Part shown: one piece after another, positions 63,833 to 64,000 of the stretch
Layout: every line of letters starts with the position of its first letter
Position numbering within the stretch: position 1 is the first letter of the stretch
Assembly: GCA_024362935.1 (NCBI GenBank)
Contig: JANCRA010000008.1
Location: forward strand, 31,180,557-31,244,556
Origin: Setophaga petechia
Taxonomy: Eukaryota; Chordata; Aves; Passeriformes; Parulidae
DNA: 64,000 nucleotides
Reading direction: 5' to 3'
Position numbers and translations under genes: made by a program
The notes under the pieces: model-generated
Database searches by the model: none
Seen by the model: the letters and a program-made list of their open reading frames with translations, nothing else
Told to the model about the DNA's origin: nothing

Positions 63833-63886
<54 letters not shown>
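63833..63886. repeat. (TA)n microsatellite, about 27 units
   Basis: An uninterrupted AT alternation of about 54 bases, bounded by TTTC on the left and GAAA on the right, so the whole block is self-complementary. The copy number may be inexact in an assembly. Confidence 0.95.
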
Positions 63887-63890
<4 letters not shown>

Positions 63891-64000
63891 ATTATGTTCA
63901 TACATACATATGAACAAGCATTTCACAATTTTCAATCACACATTTTCATTTGCTTTGGCCCACTGCTGTCTGGAAGACAGCCACACTGTATTGAACATTC

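Larger units (their letters stand above)
45063..64000 (-). other. PARD6G intron upstream of the terminal exon (partial, at least 18.9 kb)
   Basis: I looked for the PB1-encoding exon (SKFGAEFRRFSL, GDLLPINNDDN) on the minus strand and did not find it, so the intron reaches the right edge. It contains a CR1 tail (46445-46560), small tandem duplications (49543-49578 and 51131-51195), a GC-rich island (54060-54480), the long inverted repeat (54849-55298) and a TA microsatellite. No other protein, tRNA or rRNA gene is recognised. Confidence 0.7.

Overview
The window looks like nuclear DNA of a bird. Two observations support this: short, diverged CR1-type LINE tails recur with the typical avian 3' end (runs like TCATAGAATCACAGAATGG in either orientation), and I saw no Alu-, B1- or L1-like sequence. 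The protein matches are to vertebrate genes with ordinary GT-AG introns. There are no operons, bacterial genes, CRISPR arrays or phage genes. Most of the DNA is intron or intergenic sequence.

Three genes can be assembled from the sequence, all on the minus strand. (1) A GLIPR2/GAPR-1 family gene has a tiny first coding exon at 22383-22395, exon 2 at 10353-10461 and exon 3 at 6795-6898. Its C-terminal exons are not found and presumably lie beyond position 1. (2) A complete BLOC1S4 (cappuccino, BLOC-1 subunit 4) gene has five coding exons between 41247 and 35170, encodes 206 residues, and has a CpG-rich promoter. (3) The last coding exon of PARD6G lies at 44203-45062, with the semi-CRIB, the PDZ domain and the C-terminal tail. 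It is preceded by at least 18.9 kb of intron that reaches the right edge, so the PB1-encoding exons lie outside.

Layout: 1-22395 GLIPR2-family gene (introns with CR1 copies and a GC-rich patch near 19.5-19.95 kb); 22.6-34.5 kb intergenic with CR1 fragments and small duplications; 34.5-41.6 kb BLOC1S4; 41.7-44.2 kb putative PARD6G 3' UTR or spacer, with a G16 run and a CTCF-like motif; 44.2-64.0 kb PARD6G. The PARD6G intron holds a GC-rich island at 54.06-54.45 kb, a striking long inverted repeat at 54849-55298 and a (TA)n tract at 63833-63886.

The genes have separate jobs: membrane-associated CAP-domain protein, lysosome-related organelle biogenesis, and cell polarity. I see no sign of a shared pathway. 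The most notable points are the five-exon BLOC1S4 beside PARD6G (the human gene is intronless and on another chromosome), an M-box/CLEAR-like E-box just upstream of its start codon, and the recent-looking fold-back inverted repeat.
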